NCBI GenBank assembly: GCA_902495155.1
Contig: CABUWD010000007.1
Span: 1-28,040 of the forward strand
From: an uncultured Collinsella sp.
GTDB lineage: Bacteria > Actinomycetota > Coriobacteriia > Coriobacteriales > Coriobacteriaceae
Reading direction: 5' to 3'
DNA length: 28,040 nt
The translations under genes were made by a program, and so were the position numbers. Every line of letters begins with the position of its first letter. Within the stretch, counting starts at the first letter, position 1. The notes below the pieces were generated by a model, which saw nothing but the letters and a program-made list of their open reading frames with translations, was not told the origin of the DNA and did not search any database. Shown here piece after piece: positions 14,671 to 23,312 of the stretch.

Positions 14671-15467
14671 AGCATCACGCCGATCGCAGCATGGCGCCCA
14701 CAGGTGCCGTCCTCGTTACGGTAGGAATAAAAGCGGTCGTTCTGACGCACGGTCGAAAGCTGGGTATCCACGATATTATCCGCGTCGACACCGACATCTA
14801 CCAGCGCCTCGCGAATGGCAGCGGAAAGATCGAGCATGCGAGAGGTATTCGCATCGATGCAAGAGAACTCGGCGGCAAAGCGATCCATGAGTTCCTGGGA
14901 TACCTCATATTCGTCACCCAAGATATGGGGGCCGATATAGGCGGAAACGTCGCTCGCATCGCAACCGGCAGCATCGCAAAGCGCCTGGCACGCCTTGGCG
15001 GAAATACGTGCAATCGTGCCCTTCCAACCGGAGTGCACCACGGCAAATCCGCCGGGGGCCACCAGCACCACGGGAACGCAGTCGGCAAAGCAGAGCAGCA
15101 CGGGTACGTTATGCGCCGTACAGACGATGGCATCGCAGCCCTCGGCAATCTGCTCGCGAACGTCCTCAAGGTCATCGGCGCCGTTCGAGGTCACCGCAAC
15201 GATATGGTCACCATGGACCTGATTGGGAACGAGCAAGTTGTGCTCGCACTCGGCGGCACCCATAGCCTCGAGCACGCGACGACGATTTTCTTGAACAGCA
15301 AAGGGGTCATCGCCAACATGCGAGCCCAAATTGAGTGAGGAGTACGCATCTTCGGAAACACCACCGGCGCGCTCGGTGAAGGCAAAGCGAACATCGGATG
15401 TCGCGCCTTCCACCAACGTAACTCCATCATGGTCGACACGCGAAACGTTGTCCGCACGTGCTGCCAT
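14667..15467 (-). CDS. yfiH: YfiH/LACC1-family polyphenol oxidase-like purine nucleoside phosphorylase
   Basis: 266 residues of the DUF152/laccase-domain family, now known from characterised members to act as purine nucleoside phosphorylases/adenosine deaminases, and in E. coli linked to peptidoglycan precursor quality control. Active-site blocks are VPNQVHGDHI, CFADCVPVVLV and VVHSGWKGT, supplying the conserved His, Cys and His. YIGPHI follows. ATG at 15467 has AGGAGG seven bases upstream; the longer GTG-initiated version (15488) would be translated through that site. In many bacteria yfiH follows ftsZ, as here, but this copy heads the pst operon. It has its own leader with a PHO-box-like repeat after the ftsZ terminator. 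Confidence 0.93.
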   Translation of the reverse strand: MAARADNVSRVDHDGVTLVEGATSDVRFAFTERAGGVSEDAYSSLNLGSHVGDDPFAVQENRRRVLEAMGAAECEHNLLVPNQVHGDHIVAVTSNGADDLEDVREQIAEGCDAIVCTAHNVPVLLCFADCVPVVLVAPGGFAVVHSGWKGTIARISAKACQALCDAAGCDASDVSAYIGPHILGDEYEVSQELMDRFAAEFSCIDANTSRMLDLSAAIREALVDVGVDADNIVDTQLSTVRQNDRFYSYRNEDGTCGRHAAIGVML

Positions 15468-15572
15468 ACTAAAGCCTCCTAATAACACAAGTACCGCGGC
15501 ATCGCCGCTACAGCCCGCGTTTATACGGCTGTCATACTTCTCTAAAAGGATACCTGCTGCACTGGAGGCAAT

Positions 15573-15590
15573 CGTAAAGGGAACGTAAAG
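15573..15590 (-). promoter_or_regulatory. PHO-box-like direct repeat upstream of yfiH-pstSCAB-phoU
   Basis: On the minus strand CTTTACG occurs twice (15590-15584 and 15579-15573) with an 11-base period, i.e. TTTACG-N5-TTTACG. PhoP/PhoB-type regulators bind direct repeats of about this length and spacing. It lies about 106 bases before the yfiH start and just downstream of the ftsZ terminator. Possible -10 hexamers downstream are TATCCT (15552-15547) and TATAAA (near 15519-15525). Binding is inferred. Confidence 0.5.
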
Positions 15591-15621
15591 AGATTGGAGG
15601 TTCTAGTTTACAAAGTCGAAA

Positions 15622-15651
15622 TAAAAAGGGCGCGTCCATACGGACACGCCC
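15622..15651 (-). terminator. Intrinsic terminator after ftsZ
   Basis: The minus strand reads GGGCGTGTCC-GTAT-GGACGCGCCC (15651-15628), a 10-bp stem with one G-U pair, followed by five T residues (15627-15623). It separates the dcw transcript from the yfiH-pst operon. Confidence 0.9.
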
Positions 15652-15677
15652 CCGTGAGCAACAATGCAAAGAACGAC

Positions 15678-16832
15678 TTAGAAGCTACCGCGCTTCAGGA
15701 AGTCGGGAAGCTCGAACTGATCGTTGCCGAAGTTAGGAAGCTCGGTGCCACCGACGTTGCGGGTCGGAGCGGCCTGAGCCGGGCTGGTGGCCGGAGCGGT
15801 GCGCTGCGGCTCAGCGGAGGCAGCGGCCTTGCTCTGAGACTGCTGAGCAGCAAAGAGCTCGTCCTGACGGTTGACGTTGGAGTCGGAGAAGCCCGTAGCG
15901 ATGACGGTGATACGCACCTGATCGCCCAGGGACTCGTCGACAACGGTACCGAAGATGATGTTGGCCTCGGGGTCGACGGCGTTGGCGACAACGTCGGCGG
16001 CGTCGCTGATCTCCTGGATGCCCAGGTCCTTGGAACCGGCGATGGAGAGCAGCACGCGTGTGGCACCATCGATGGAGCTCTCGAGCAGCGGGCTGGAGAT
16101 GGCCTGCTGGGCAGCGTCGACGGCACGGGTATCCCCAGAAGAGGTACCGATACCCATCATGGCGGTACCGGCCTGCTTCATGATGGTCTTAACATCGGCG
16201 AAGTCCAGGTTGATGATACCGGGGACGGTGATGAGGTCGGTGATGCCCTGGGTGCCCTGGGAAAGGACGCCATCGGCAATCGCGAAGGCCTCGAGCATGG
16301 TAGTCTTCTTCTCGGCGATGTCGAGCAGCTTATCGTTGGGGATGACGATCATGGTATCGACGCAATCGGAGAGGGTCTTAATGCCCTCCTCGGCGCTCTT
16401 CTTGCGCTTGCGGCCCTCGAAGGTGAAGGGCTTGGTCACGACGGCGACGGTCAGTGCGCCGACCTCGTTCATCGCGATATCGGCAACGATGGGAGCAGCG
16501 CCGGTACCGGTGCCACCGCCCTCGCCGCAGGTGATGAACACCATGTCGGCGCCAGCGAGCGCCTCGGCAATGTCGTCGCGGGACTCATCGGCAGCCTTGC
16601 GGCCAACCTCGGGGTTGGCGCCGGCGCCCAGGCCGCGGGTAAGGTCGGTGCCGATGTGCACCTTGATATCGGCATCAGAGATCGCGAGTGCCTGAGCATC
16701 GGTGTTGATGGCAACAAACTCGACGCCGCGGATGCCCTCTTCGATCATTCGATTGACCGCGTTGGTACCGCCGCCGCCGACGCCGACCACCTTAATGACG
16801 GCAAGGTAGTTGTTGATCTCTGTCTCGTGCAT
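15678..16832 (-). CDS. ftsZ: Cell division protein FtsZ
   Basis: A 384-residue tubulin-fold GTPase that forms the Z-ring. Nucleotide-binding blocks are VGVGGGGTNAVNRM (residues about 16-30), the tubulin signature GEGGGTGTGAAP (103-114) and the NTD at 43-45. The T7 catalytic loop lies in the NLDFADVKTIM region. After the globular domain (about residue 315) there is a Gln/Ala/Pro-rich linker of roughly 50 residues. The conserved C-terminal peptide ELPDFLKRGSF is the docking site for SepF. ATG at 16832 is chosen because GGAGG lies six bases upstream; an upstream in-frame ATG (16862) lacks a ribosome-binding site. It has its own likely promoter in the 199-base gap after ftsQ and ends at a strong terminator. 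Confidence 0.97.
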   Translation of the reverse strand: MHETEINNYLAVIKVVGVGGGGTNAVNRMIEEGIRGVEFVAINTDAQALAISDADIKVHIGTDLTRGLGAGANPEVGRKAADESRDDIAEALAGADMVFITCGEGGGTGTGAAPIVADIAMNEVGALTVAVVTKPFTFEGRKRKKSAEEGIKTLSDCVDTMIVIPNDKLLDIAEKKTTMLEAFAIADGVLSQGTQGITDLITVPGIINLDFADVKTIMKQAGTAMMGIGTSSGDTRAVDAAQQAISSPLLESSIDGATRVLLSIAGSKDLGIQEISDAADVVANAVDPEANIIFGTVVDESLGDQVRITVIATGFSDSNVNRQDELFAAQQSQSKAAASAEPQRTAPATSPAQAAPTRNVGGTELPNFGNDQFELPDFLKRGSF

Positions 16833-16885
16833 GTCGGTCCTCCGAACAAAGGTTATAGCCATAGCATGGGTCGACCCCTGCGCAC

Positions 16886-16914
16886 ATTAACCTTCAGGTT
16901 GAAAGCAAATGCAA
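16886..16914 (-). promoter_or_regulatory. Candidate ftsZ promoter
   Basis: Minus-strand TTGCAT (16914-16909), a 17-base spacer, then GTTAAT (16891-16886), placing the transcript start about 45-50 bases before the ftsZ ATG. The palindrome AACCT-GA-AGGTT overlaps the -10 region. A second inverted repeat, GTCAA-ATAA-TTGAC, lies upstream at 16954-16967. Regulation at these sites is inference. Confidence 0.45.
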
Positions 16915-17031
16915 AGGTAAACCGTATTATGGTTGCACATTATGAACGTATCAGTCAAATAATTGACCGTGAAAACCAAACAAACCAGATAAACGGCGTG
17001 GTATGGCCACTCAACAAAGCATCAACCAGCG

Positions 17032-18288
17032 CTATGAGGTCGGAGCATTCCTAAATGTGTAGTTGCCCGGAGAGCGCACATTGATATACGTTACGCCCTC
17101 TACCTGCGAAAGCAACTTGGTGACTACGCGTTCCTTCTTGGCGATATCGTCCGAATCGCCCAGCGACACCTCAATGCCGTTATTGAGGTTTGCCGAGATG
17201 GCTTCGACCGAAGGCGTGGAAATATCCTTGACTTGTCCCAAGAACTCGCTCGAAAAACCACGCACATAATCCAAGCCAGCCTTAACGGCCTTGGAGCTCA
17301 CTGCCTGGCCGGAAACCGGAGCGACATCCGCCGAGACATCAGTCAACAACACCGCGCCATAGTGCTTAGCGAGCGCCAGCGCGGCATCGATTCCGGTCAA
17401 GGTATTTGAGCCCTGCCCTGTCGTGATGACGTTGCCTTGGTCGTCCACTTCGACCGACGTCGACAGTGGGGCGATCCAGGTGTCATCATCCCCGATGGCC
17501 CAGGCAAGGTCATCGGAACTGATATAGGCAATTGCGATGACCTTGCGCTCCATCGGCGTAATGATGAGCGTATGCGGGAACTGACGCTGGACATCCACGC
17601 CCGAGACCCACGGATTCTGCTTGAGGTCCTCGGTAATCTGGTCGGGATCGACGTTAAAAAGCGACGTTCCCTCGGGCAAATCGATCAGCTGGATAGCATC
17701 GTGCTTCGTCACATGCTCGCTGCCTTGAATCTGAATATCAGTGGCGGTAAACAATCCAGAGTTGATCACCACGATGGCAACGACGACGAGCACGGCCAAG
17801 GCGGCCAGAACGCCGCCCACGATTTTGCCTTTGCCTGCAACGACAGAAGCGGCGTCTGATGTTTTATTTACCATCGCCCCAAGTGAAGACAACGGGTTGA
17901 CGCTTTTTTTACCCGAAGGCTTCTTGGCGGTAGCCGGCACCGATGCCAGCGAGCGCGGTTTCGATGCGCCCAGCGTGCGACCTGGACGCGGCGCTTTAGT
18001 TCCCGTCGAGGGCTTAGGAGTTGCCATGGGACGGGCAGGTTTGGCGCCCATAACAGGCTTTGACGTCACCGAGGGACGCGAGGACTTTTTTGCGGCCGGA
18101 CGATTACCGAGCTGCGAGCCGACAACCGGACGACTGGTCTGTCGAGCATGCCCGACAGACTTAGAGTGCGCGACGGTATTGCGTTGAGGTTTGGCAGGCG
18201 CGCCGGAACGCCCTCCGGCGCGGCGGAAGGTGGGTTTCGATGCTCTAGAAGCCGAGGAATTTAACTTCCGGTCTGAGCTCGATGCCAT
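17032..18288 (-). CDS. ftsQ: Cell division protein FtsQ/DivIB
   Basis: 418 residues. A long basic Pro/Lys/Arg-rich cytoplasmic region (about 1-165) precedes one membrane segment (GGVLAALAVLVVVAIVVI). The extracellular POTRA domain follows (FTATDIQIQGSEHVTKHDAI, then LFNVDPDQITEDLKQNPWV), leading into the FtsQ beta domain with the VQRQFPHTLIITPMERKVIA segment typical of the family. FtsQ links early and late divisome proteins through FtsL/FtsB. The N-terminal extension is much longer than in E. coli FtsQ. ATG at 18288 follows GGGAGG and overlaps the end of murB by 44 bases, so the two are translationally linked. Confidence 0.9.
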   Translation of the reverse strand: MASSSDRKLNSSASRASKPTFRRAGGRSGAPAKPQRNTVAHSKSVGHARQTSRPVVGSQLGNRPAAKKSSRPSVTSKPVMGAKPARPMATPKPSTGTKAPRPGRTLGASKPRSLASVPATAKKPSGKKSVNPLSSLGAMVNKTSDAASVVAGKGKIVGGVLAALAVLVVVAIVVINSGLFTATDIQIQGSEHVTKHDAIQLIDLPEGTSLFNVDPDQITEDLKQNPWVSGVDVQRQFPHTLIITPMERKVIAIAYISSDDLAWAIGDDDTWIAPLSTSVEVDDQGNVITTGQGSNTLTGIDAALALAKHYGAVLLTDVSADVAPVSGQAVSSKAVKAGLDYVRGFSSEFLGQVKDISTPSVEAISANLNNGIEVSLGDSDDIAKKERVVTKLLSQVEGVTYINVRSPGNYTFRNAPTS

Positions 18289-19156
18289 ACGCCTCCCTCA
18301 CCTTTCCGTGCACATGTCTGATAACCGCGGCAACGTCATCGGCCGAGGCAGTTCCGTTATTAACGATAAAATTAGCGTGAACGGGCGAAACTTCCGCGCC
18401 GCCAATCGAAAAACCCTTTAATCCACAATCCTCGATAAGCTTGCCCACACTCGCATCGGGCGGGTTACGAAAGACCGACCCACAGGATGCGCGACCCATG
18501 GGCTGCGTACGCTTGCGCCTCGTCAGGTACCGTTCCATGCGCTCGCGAATGTCGGCCTTGGGCGCCGGTTTAAGCTTGAGCACGCACTCGAGGATGATCT
18601 CATTGCGGGGAAGGCTACATTCGCGGTAGCCCCAAGTGATCTCGGACCCCGCATAATGCTTGATACCGGATGCCGGGTCAAACGTTACGACATCCTCAAC
18701 CAGCGAGCCAATCCACTCGGTCCGTGTGCCGGCATTCATAGATATCGCACCGCCAACCGAACCAGGGATGCCAACGGCAAACTCAAGGCCCGAGAGGCTA
18801 CGCGACAGGGCATCGTTGACCAGGCGCGCAAACATCACGCCCGCACCGACCGTCAGCGTACAACCGTCATCGGCAACAACCGTGCGCTGAAACTCACGTC
18901 CGAGCGAAATGACGGCGCCGCGATAACCGCCATCGGCAACCAGCAGATTGGAGCCCTTGCCGATGATGACCCACGGCACCTGCTCGCGATCGAGCACCGC
19001 CACGGCGCGGCGGAGGGCATGATAGCTATGGCACGTCACAAAGAGGTCGGCCTTGCCGCCGATACGATAGCTCGTATGACGCGCAAGGCGCTCGTCCTCG
19101 ATCACATCCGTGTCGATCATGCCCGAGAGCGCCATGACGGCGTTAAACAGACCCAT
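18245..19156 (-). CDS. murB: UDP-N-acetylenolpyruvoylglucosamine reductase MurB
   Basis: A 303-residue FAD enzyme that reduces UDP-GlcNAc-enolpyruvate to UDP-MurNAc with NADPH. The FAD domain shows HTSYRIGGKADLF and VIIGKGSNLLVAD. The GIPGSVGGAISMNAGT block is next, then the catalytic ASCGSVFRNP region (Ser proton donor) and the C-terminal ELRPEVKFLG glutamate. The SxGS-type active site and the lack of a Tyr-loop insertion fit type II MurB. ATG at 19156 begins five bases after the murC stop. Confidence 0.95.
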   Translation of the reverse strand: MGLFNAVMALSGMIDTDVIEDERLARHTSYRIGGKADLFVTCHSYHALRRAVAVLDREQVPWVIIGKGSNLLVADGGYRGAVISLGREFQRTVVADDGCTLTVGAGVMFARLVNDALSRSLSGLEFAVGIPGSVGGAISMNAGTRTEWIGSLVEDVVTFDPASGIKHYAGSEITWGYRECSLPRNEIILECVLKLKPAPKADIRERMERYLTRRKRTQPMGRASCGSVFRNPPDASVGKLIEDCGLKGFSIGGAEVSPVHANFIVNNGTASADDVAAVIRHVHGKVREAYGIELRPEVKFLGF

Positions 19157-19161
19157 TAGAC

Positions 19162-20580
19162 TTAAGCGTCTTTCTTGGCAGTCAGATACTCAATGAACTC
19201 GGGACCGACGGTCGTAACGTCACCGGCACCCATAGTGAGCAGCAGGTCGCCCTCGCCCACCATCTGCTCGAGCTCCTGATTGAGCTCAAGACGGCTGGAG
19301 CAGTACACGACCTCCTTGCCAGGATGCTTGGCGCGCACGGTATCGGCGAGCATCTTAGAGGTGACACCCGGAATGGGCATCTCGCCAGCCGAGAACACAT
19401 CAATCAGCAGCAGTTTATCGGCATTGGCAAATGCATCGGCAAAGTCGTCGCACAGGGCCTGCAGGCGCGAATAGCGGTGCGGCTGGAACACGACGTCGAC
19501 GTGCTTGTAGCCCAGCGACGAAGCAGCAGCAAGCGTCGCCTTGATCTCGGTGGGGTGATGGCCGTAATCATCGACCACGGTGATGCCATCGATATCGCCC
19601 ACGTGGGTAAAGCGACGGCGGACGCCCTCAAAGCTCGAGAGCGCCTTGGCGGCGGCGTCGATGTCAAGGCCCAGGACATGGGCGACGGTGAGCACCGCCG
19701 TGGCGTTGAGCATGTTGTGGCGACCGGGATTGCTCTTGATCTCCACAGCGTGCTCAGTGCCGTCCTCAAAGCGAACGATAAAATCGCTCTGGATGCCCTT
19801 GACATCCGGGTGCATGCAGACGATGTCGTTGCTCTCGGCAAAGCCGTAGGAAAGCACGTGACGACCCGTCGACTTGGCGAGCTCGACCAGATGCGGGTCC
19901 TCACCGCAGACGATGACGGTGCCGTCCTCGCCCACCAGGCTCATGAATTTGGCGAAAGTTGCCTCGATCTCCTCGATACCCGAGTAGTGATCGAGGTGGT
20001 CGGCCTCGACGTTGGTCACGATGACCACGTTGGGGTTCAGGAACAGGAAGGAGCTGTCGGACTCGTCGGCCTCAGCGACAAAGTAGTCGCCCGAGCCGTT
20101 CTTGCCGTTCGTGTCATAGCCCTCGACGATGCCACCGATCAAGAAGCTCGGATCCAGACCCATACGGTCGAGCATGGTGGCGCACATCGAAGACGTGGTG
20201 GTCTTGCCATGCGTGCCGGCAACAGCGACGGTGGTGTAGCCGTGGCCCAAAGCAGAGAGCATCTTGGCACGGGGCCACACGGGAATACCAAGCTCGCGAG
20301 CGCGCACGAGTTCAGGGTTGGACTCCGGAATAGCGGTGGAGACAACAACCACGTCGGGCTTGACCTCGTCGATCGTGGCGGCCTCATGGCCCACATGCAC
20401 CTTCACACCAGCGCGGGTAAGCTGGCGGATATAACGTGACGTCTTAAGGTCGGAGCCGGTAACGGCATAACCGCGCTCGTGAAGAACGAGGGCGATGCCG
20501 CTCATGCCGGCGCCGCCGATACCGATAAAGTGGGCGCTCTTAAACTCGGGCGCGGAGGTTGCAGTCTGGGAATCAGCCAT
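19162..20580 (-). CDS. murC: UDP-N-acetylmuramate-L-alanine ligase MurC
   Basis: 472 residues in three Mur-ligase domains. The N-terminal UDP-binding domain has FIGIGGAGMSGIALVL. The central ATPase has the P-loop VAGTHGKTTTSSM, EADESDSSFL and NVEADHLDHY. The C-terminal domain has VDDYGHHPTEIKATL and FQPHRYSR. It adds L-Ala to UDP-MurNAc. ATG at 20580 gives the normal N-terminus, with AAGGAG eleven bases upstream; a GTG at 20607 would overlap that site. It lies 97 bases after murG, a gap in which I see no other element. Confidence 0.96.
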   Translation of the reverse strand: MADSQTATSAPEFKSAHFIGIGGAGMSGIALVLHERGYAVTGSDLKTSRYIRQLTRAGVKVHVGHEAATIDEVKPDVVVVSTAIPESNPELVRARELGIPVWPRAKMLSALGHGYTTVAVAGTHGKTTTSSMCATMLDRMGLDPSFLIGGIVEGYDTNGKNGSGDYFVAEADESDSSFLFLNPNVVIVTNVEADHLDHYSGIEEIEATFAKFMSLVGEDGTVIVCGEDPHLVELAKSTGRHVLSYGFAESNDIVCMHPDVKGIQSDFIVRFEDGTEHAVEIKSNPGRHNMLNATAVLTVAHVLGLDIDAAAKALSSFEGVRRRFTHVGDIDGITVVDDYGHHPTEIKATLAAASSLGYKHVDVVFQPHRYSRLQALCDDFADAFANADKLLLIDVFSAGEMPIPGVTSKMLADTVRAKHPGKEVVYCSSRLELNQELEQMVGEGDLLLTMGAGDVTTVGPEFIEYLTAKKDA

Positions 20581-20677
20581 GTGCTCGTGTACTCCTTGCG
20601 TAAACACTGCCTGTAACCCGTTAACTGTACCGCACCTACCGCATCAGCGCGAGGGCGACCGACGATATCCCGTCTAA

Positions 20678-21793
20678 CTAACGCAAACCCTCTACCGCAT
20701 CCGCCAGAAGAGCGGCGGCCCTATCCTGAGCCAGACCACGCGCCGCCTGACGCATGGCGTCGCGCGCCGCCGCGTCATCGACCAGGTGCAGCAGTTCATC
20801 GGCAAAGGCAGAACCGTCGATATCGGCATCGGCGCAGAGCACGCCGGCCCCAGCGTCGACCAGATAACGGGCATTGGTGGTTTGGTGGTCGGCCGTCGCA
20901 TGCGGGTACGGCACGAGCACCGAAGGCACGGCGAGTGCAGCGATCTCGGCCACGCTCGATGCGCCCGAACGCGAGAGCACCAAATCGGCAGCAGCCAGCA
21001 TATCGCCCATGTTGTCGATGTAAGGCTGGACGCGGTAACGCTTCGCCTCCTCGGGCGTCAGCGCCAAAGCGCGCTCGGTCTCCTCAAAGCCGTCGGCACC
21101 CGTCGAATGCAACACATAGAGGTTCTTGCGCGAAAGCAGCTCGTTTTTGAGCGAAGCCACACGCTCGTTGAGGTGCTGGGCGCCAAGTGAACCGCCAAAG
21201 ACGAGCAGCAGCGTAGCGTCCTCGGGAACGCCAAGTGCCTTGCGGCCGCGAGCGCGATCGCCCTCGATCACCGAGCGACGTACGGGGTTGCCGGTCATGA
21301 GCACGTGGTCAGGGTCACCTTCGCGCTCAAAGACCGAACGCGCTGCCGGCACCGAGATGCACACGCGGGCGGCGTGGGAGTTCATCATCTTGTTGGCCAG
21401 GCCCGGAACAGAGTTCTGCTCATGCAGCAGATACGGAACGCCCGCGCCCTTGCACCACCCCAGCAGCGGAACCTCGACATAGGCACCAAAACCAATGGCG
21501 GCATCGGGCTTGCCGACCTTTGAGAAATGACTGGCGAGCGCACGCTTGGCTTTGTTGACACGCCACAGCGAGGTCAGCGCCGTCCAAGGACGGGAGCGGT
21601 CGAAGCCCGTGACCGTAATGGGCACAAAATCAAACCCAGCCTCGGGGACCAGACGACCCTCGAGCTTGCGCGACTGGCCCACGAACACAACGTGGTGGCC
21701 ACGGTCACGCAGCTCTTCGGCCAAGGCGAGCGCGGGGTTGATGTGCCCGGCCGTGCCGCCGGCTGCAATAGCAACGGTCATTTTATCGGTCAT
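20678..21793 (-). CDS. murG: Lipid II synthase MurG (UDP-GlcNAc transferase)
   Basis: A 371-residue GT28 glycosyltransferase that adds GlcNAc to lipid I at the inner membrane face. The N-terminal glycine-rich loop is AAGGTAGHINPALALAEEL. Next comes GFGAYVEVPL, then HEQNSVPGLANKM, GNPVRR, the second glycine loop FGGSLGAQHLN, and the donor-site block SRSGASSVAEIAALAVPSVL followed by PYPHATADHQTTNA. ATG at 21793 has AAGGG six bases upstream and overlaps the end of ftsW by 11 bases, implying coupled translation. Confidence 0.96.
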   Translation of the reverse strand: MTDKMTVAIAAGGTAGHINPALALAEELRDRGHHVVFVGQSRKLEGRLVPEAGFDFVPITVTGFDRSRPWTALTSLWRVNKAKRALASHFSKVGKPDAAIGFGAYVEVPLLGWCKGAGVPYLLHEQNSVPGLANKMMNSHAARVCISVPAARSVFEREGDPDHVLMTGNPVRRSVIEGDRARGRKALGVPEDATLLLVFGGSLGAQHLNERVASLKNELLSRKNLYVLHSTGADGFEETERALALTPEEAKRYRVQPYIDNMGDMLAAADLVLSRSGASSVAEIAALAVPSVLVPYPHATADHQTTNARYLVDAGAGVLCADADIDGSAFADELLHLVDDAAARDAMRQAARGLAQDRAAALLADAVEGLR

Positions 21794-23303
21794 GGTAGTC
21801 CCTTCGTACACGCGGTCCCTGGTCGTCGGTACGCAGACGCGCCGACGGGTCCGAGTTCAAATCGATTCGATTATATCCGCCGCCCGCGTTGCGAGGGCTG
21901 GGGCGCTGAGGACGACCTTGCGGCGCCGTTCGCTGACGCGGGCGGGCTGCCGGCTCGGTCGCAGAGCCATCCAGGACGGTAAAACCGTTACGCGAAGATC
22001 GCTCGCCGCGCACGTGGGGCACGCCGGCGGTACTCTCATCCATAACGGCAAAGCTCTCGCGGCGGCGGTCATACTCATCGCGGCGGGCGCTCTCGTACGA
22101 AACGCGCAGGATCAATCCGGCAAGCATAAGCGACACAATAATCGACGAACCGCCGTAGCTAATAAACGGCAACGGTTTGCCCGTCATGGGAAACACGTTG
22201 AGGATGCCCAGCGCGTTAATCAAAAACTGCACTGCGAGAATGACCGCGGAGCCAGACGCCATAAGCGCGCCCCGGCGATCGGTCGCCTGCTCGGCAATGC
22301 GAAACGCCGAGTAGATCAGCATCGCAAACACCAAGAAGAACAGCACGGTTCCGACAAAACCGACTTCCTCGCCAATGATGGCCAGGATGTAGTCATTGTG
22401 CGCCTCGGGCAGATACGAGTACTTCATGGTTGAGTTGCCGATGCCACGGCCGAACAGACCGCCCGAGGCAAAGGCCATAATGGCAAGCGTGGCCTGATAG
22501 CCGTCACCATACTCGTCGGCCCAAGGGTTCAAGGCAACCTGAATACGCACCATACGGTACGGCTCTGCGACAAGCGCAATCACGATCACGAGAATGCCGA
22601 AGATTAGCACGCCGATGATAAATCTGGGGTCGAGACCCGCAAACAACGCCATGCACATGAGGGTCAACAGGATGATCAGGACAGTACCGAAATCGGGCTG
22701 GATAAAGATCAGAAAGAGCGAAATGCCCAGGTAGATGCCCATCTTGCGAAGGAATTCGTTGATGTTGCCACCGGGCGAAAAGAAGCGATCAAGCATGATG
22801 GCCGAATACGCAATGGCAAATGGCTTTAAAAACTCGGAAGGCTGGAACTGAATACCGGCGATGTTAAGCCAGCGCGTGGCGCCACGGCTGCCGCTGCCCA
22901 CCAAGAACACCAGAAACAGTAGCCCTATCATGCCTATGAGGAAGATCCTGAGCACATCCTCCCCAAACCAGCTGTCCGGCAAAACGCGCACGATGGCAAT
23001 CAGCGCCAGAACACCGACCACGGCAAACGCGGCCTGTCGACCCAGAAAAAACGTCGCCGAGCCATTCTCGTGCAGCGCCTCGACCGAAGACGCCGAGTAC
23101 ACCATCAGCAGGCCAAAGCATACCAAGGTAAACAAGCAGGCCATGAATATCAAACGGGGGCGCATGATACGGGCGGGAACGCCGGCAATATAGCGTTCGC
23201 TAAACGACTGCCCGCCGCGACCGGAACGCGGTGTGCTGCGCCGCGAGGAAGCACGGTCCGAGTCGGGCCTCCTCATACCTTGTCGGGGGCTCTCCTCTCT
23301 CAC
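21783..23303 (-). CDS. ftsW: Septal peptidoglycan glycosyltransferase FtsW
   Basis: About 506 residues. A basic cytoplasmic N-terminus (about 45 residues) precedes roughly ten membrane segments of the SEDS family. Signature regions are RGATRWLNIAGIQFQPSEF, followed by LKPFAIAY, FIQPDFGTVLIILLTLMC (with the catalytic-type Asp), EAHNDYILAIIGEEVGF and PFISYGGSSII near the C-terminal end. FtsW polymerises lipid II with FtsI at the septum. A tail of about 100 residues, rich in Arg, Pro and Gly, follows the last membrane segment, as in actinobacterial FtsW. The start is uncertain: GTG at 23303 has AGGGG six bases upstream, and ATG at 23276 is an alternative. It lies nine bases after murD. Confidence 0.93.
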   Translation of the reverse strand: MREESPRQGMRRPDSDRASSRRSTPRSGRGGQSFSERYIAGVPARIMRPRLIFMACLFTLVCFGLLMVYSASSVEALHENGSATFFLGRQAAFAVVGVLALIAIVRVLPDSWFGEDVLRIFLIGMIGLLFLVFLVGSGSRGATRWLNIAGIQFQPSEFLKPFAIAYSAIMLDRFFSPGGNINEFLRKMGIYLGISLFLIFIQPDFGTVLIILLTLMCMALFAGLDPRFIIGVLIFGILVIVIALVAEPYRMVRIQVALNPWADEYGDGYQATLAIMAFASGGLFGRGIGNSTMKYSYLPEAHNDYILAIIGEEVGFVGTVLFFLVFAMLIYSAFRIAEQATDRRGALMASGSAVILAVQFLINALGILNVFPMTGKPLPFISYGGSSIIVSLMLAGLILRVSYESARRDEYDRRRESFAVMDESTAGVPHVRGERSSRNGFTVLDGSATEPAARPRQRTAPQGRPQRPSPRNAGGGYNRIDLNSDPSARLRTDDQGPRVRRDYHDR

Positions 23304-23312
23304 CGGCAACCC

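Noticed and set aside
15594..17054. Long plus-strand open frame (486 codons) opposite ftsZ
   Set aside because: Antisense shadow of a highly conserved gene with biased codons.
19324..20439. Long plus-strand open frame opposite murC
   Set aside because: Same explanation: high-GC antisense shadow, no ribosome-binding site or motifs.
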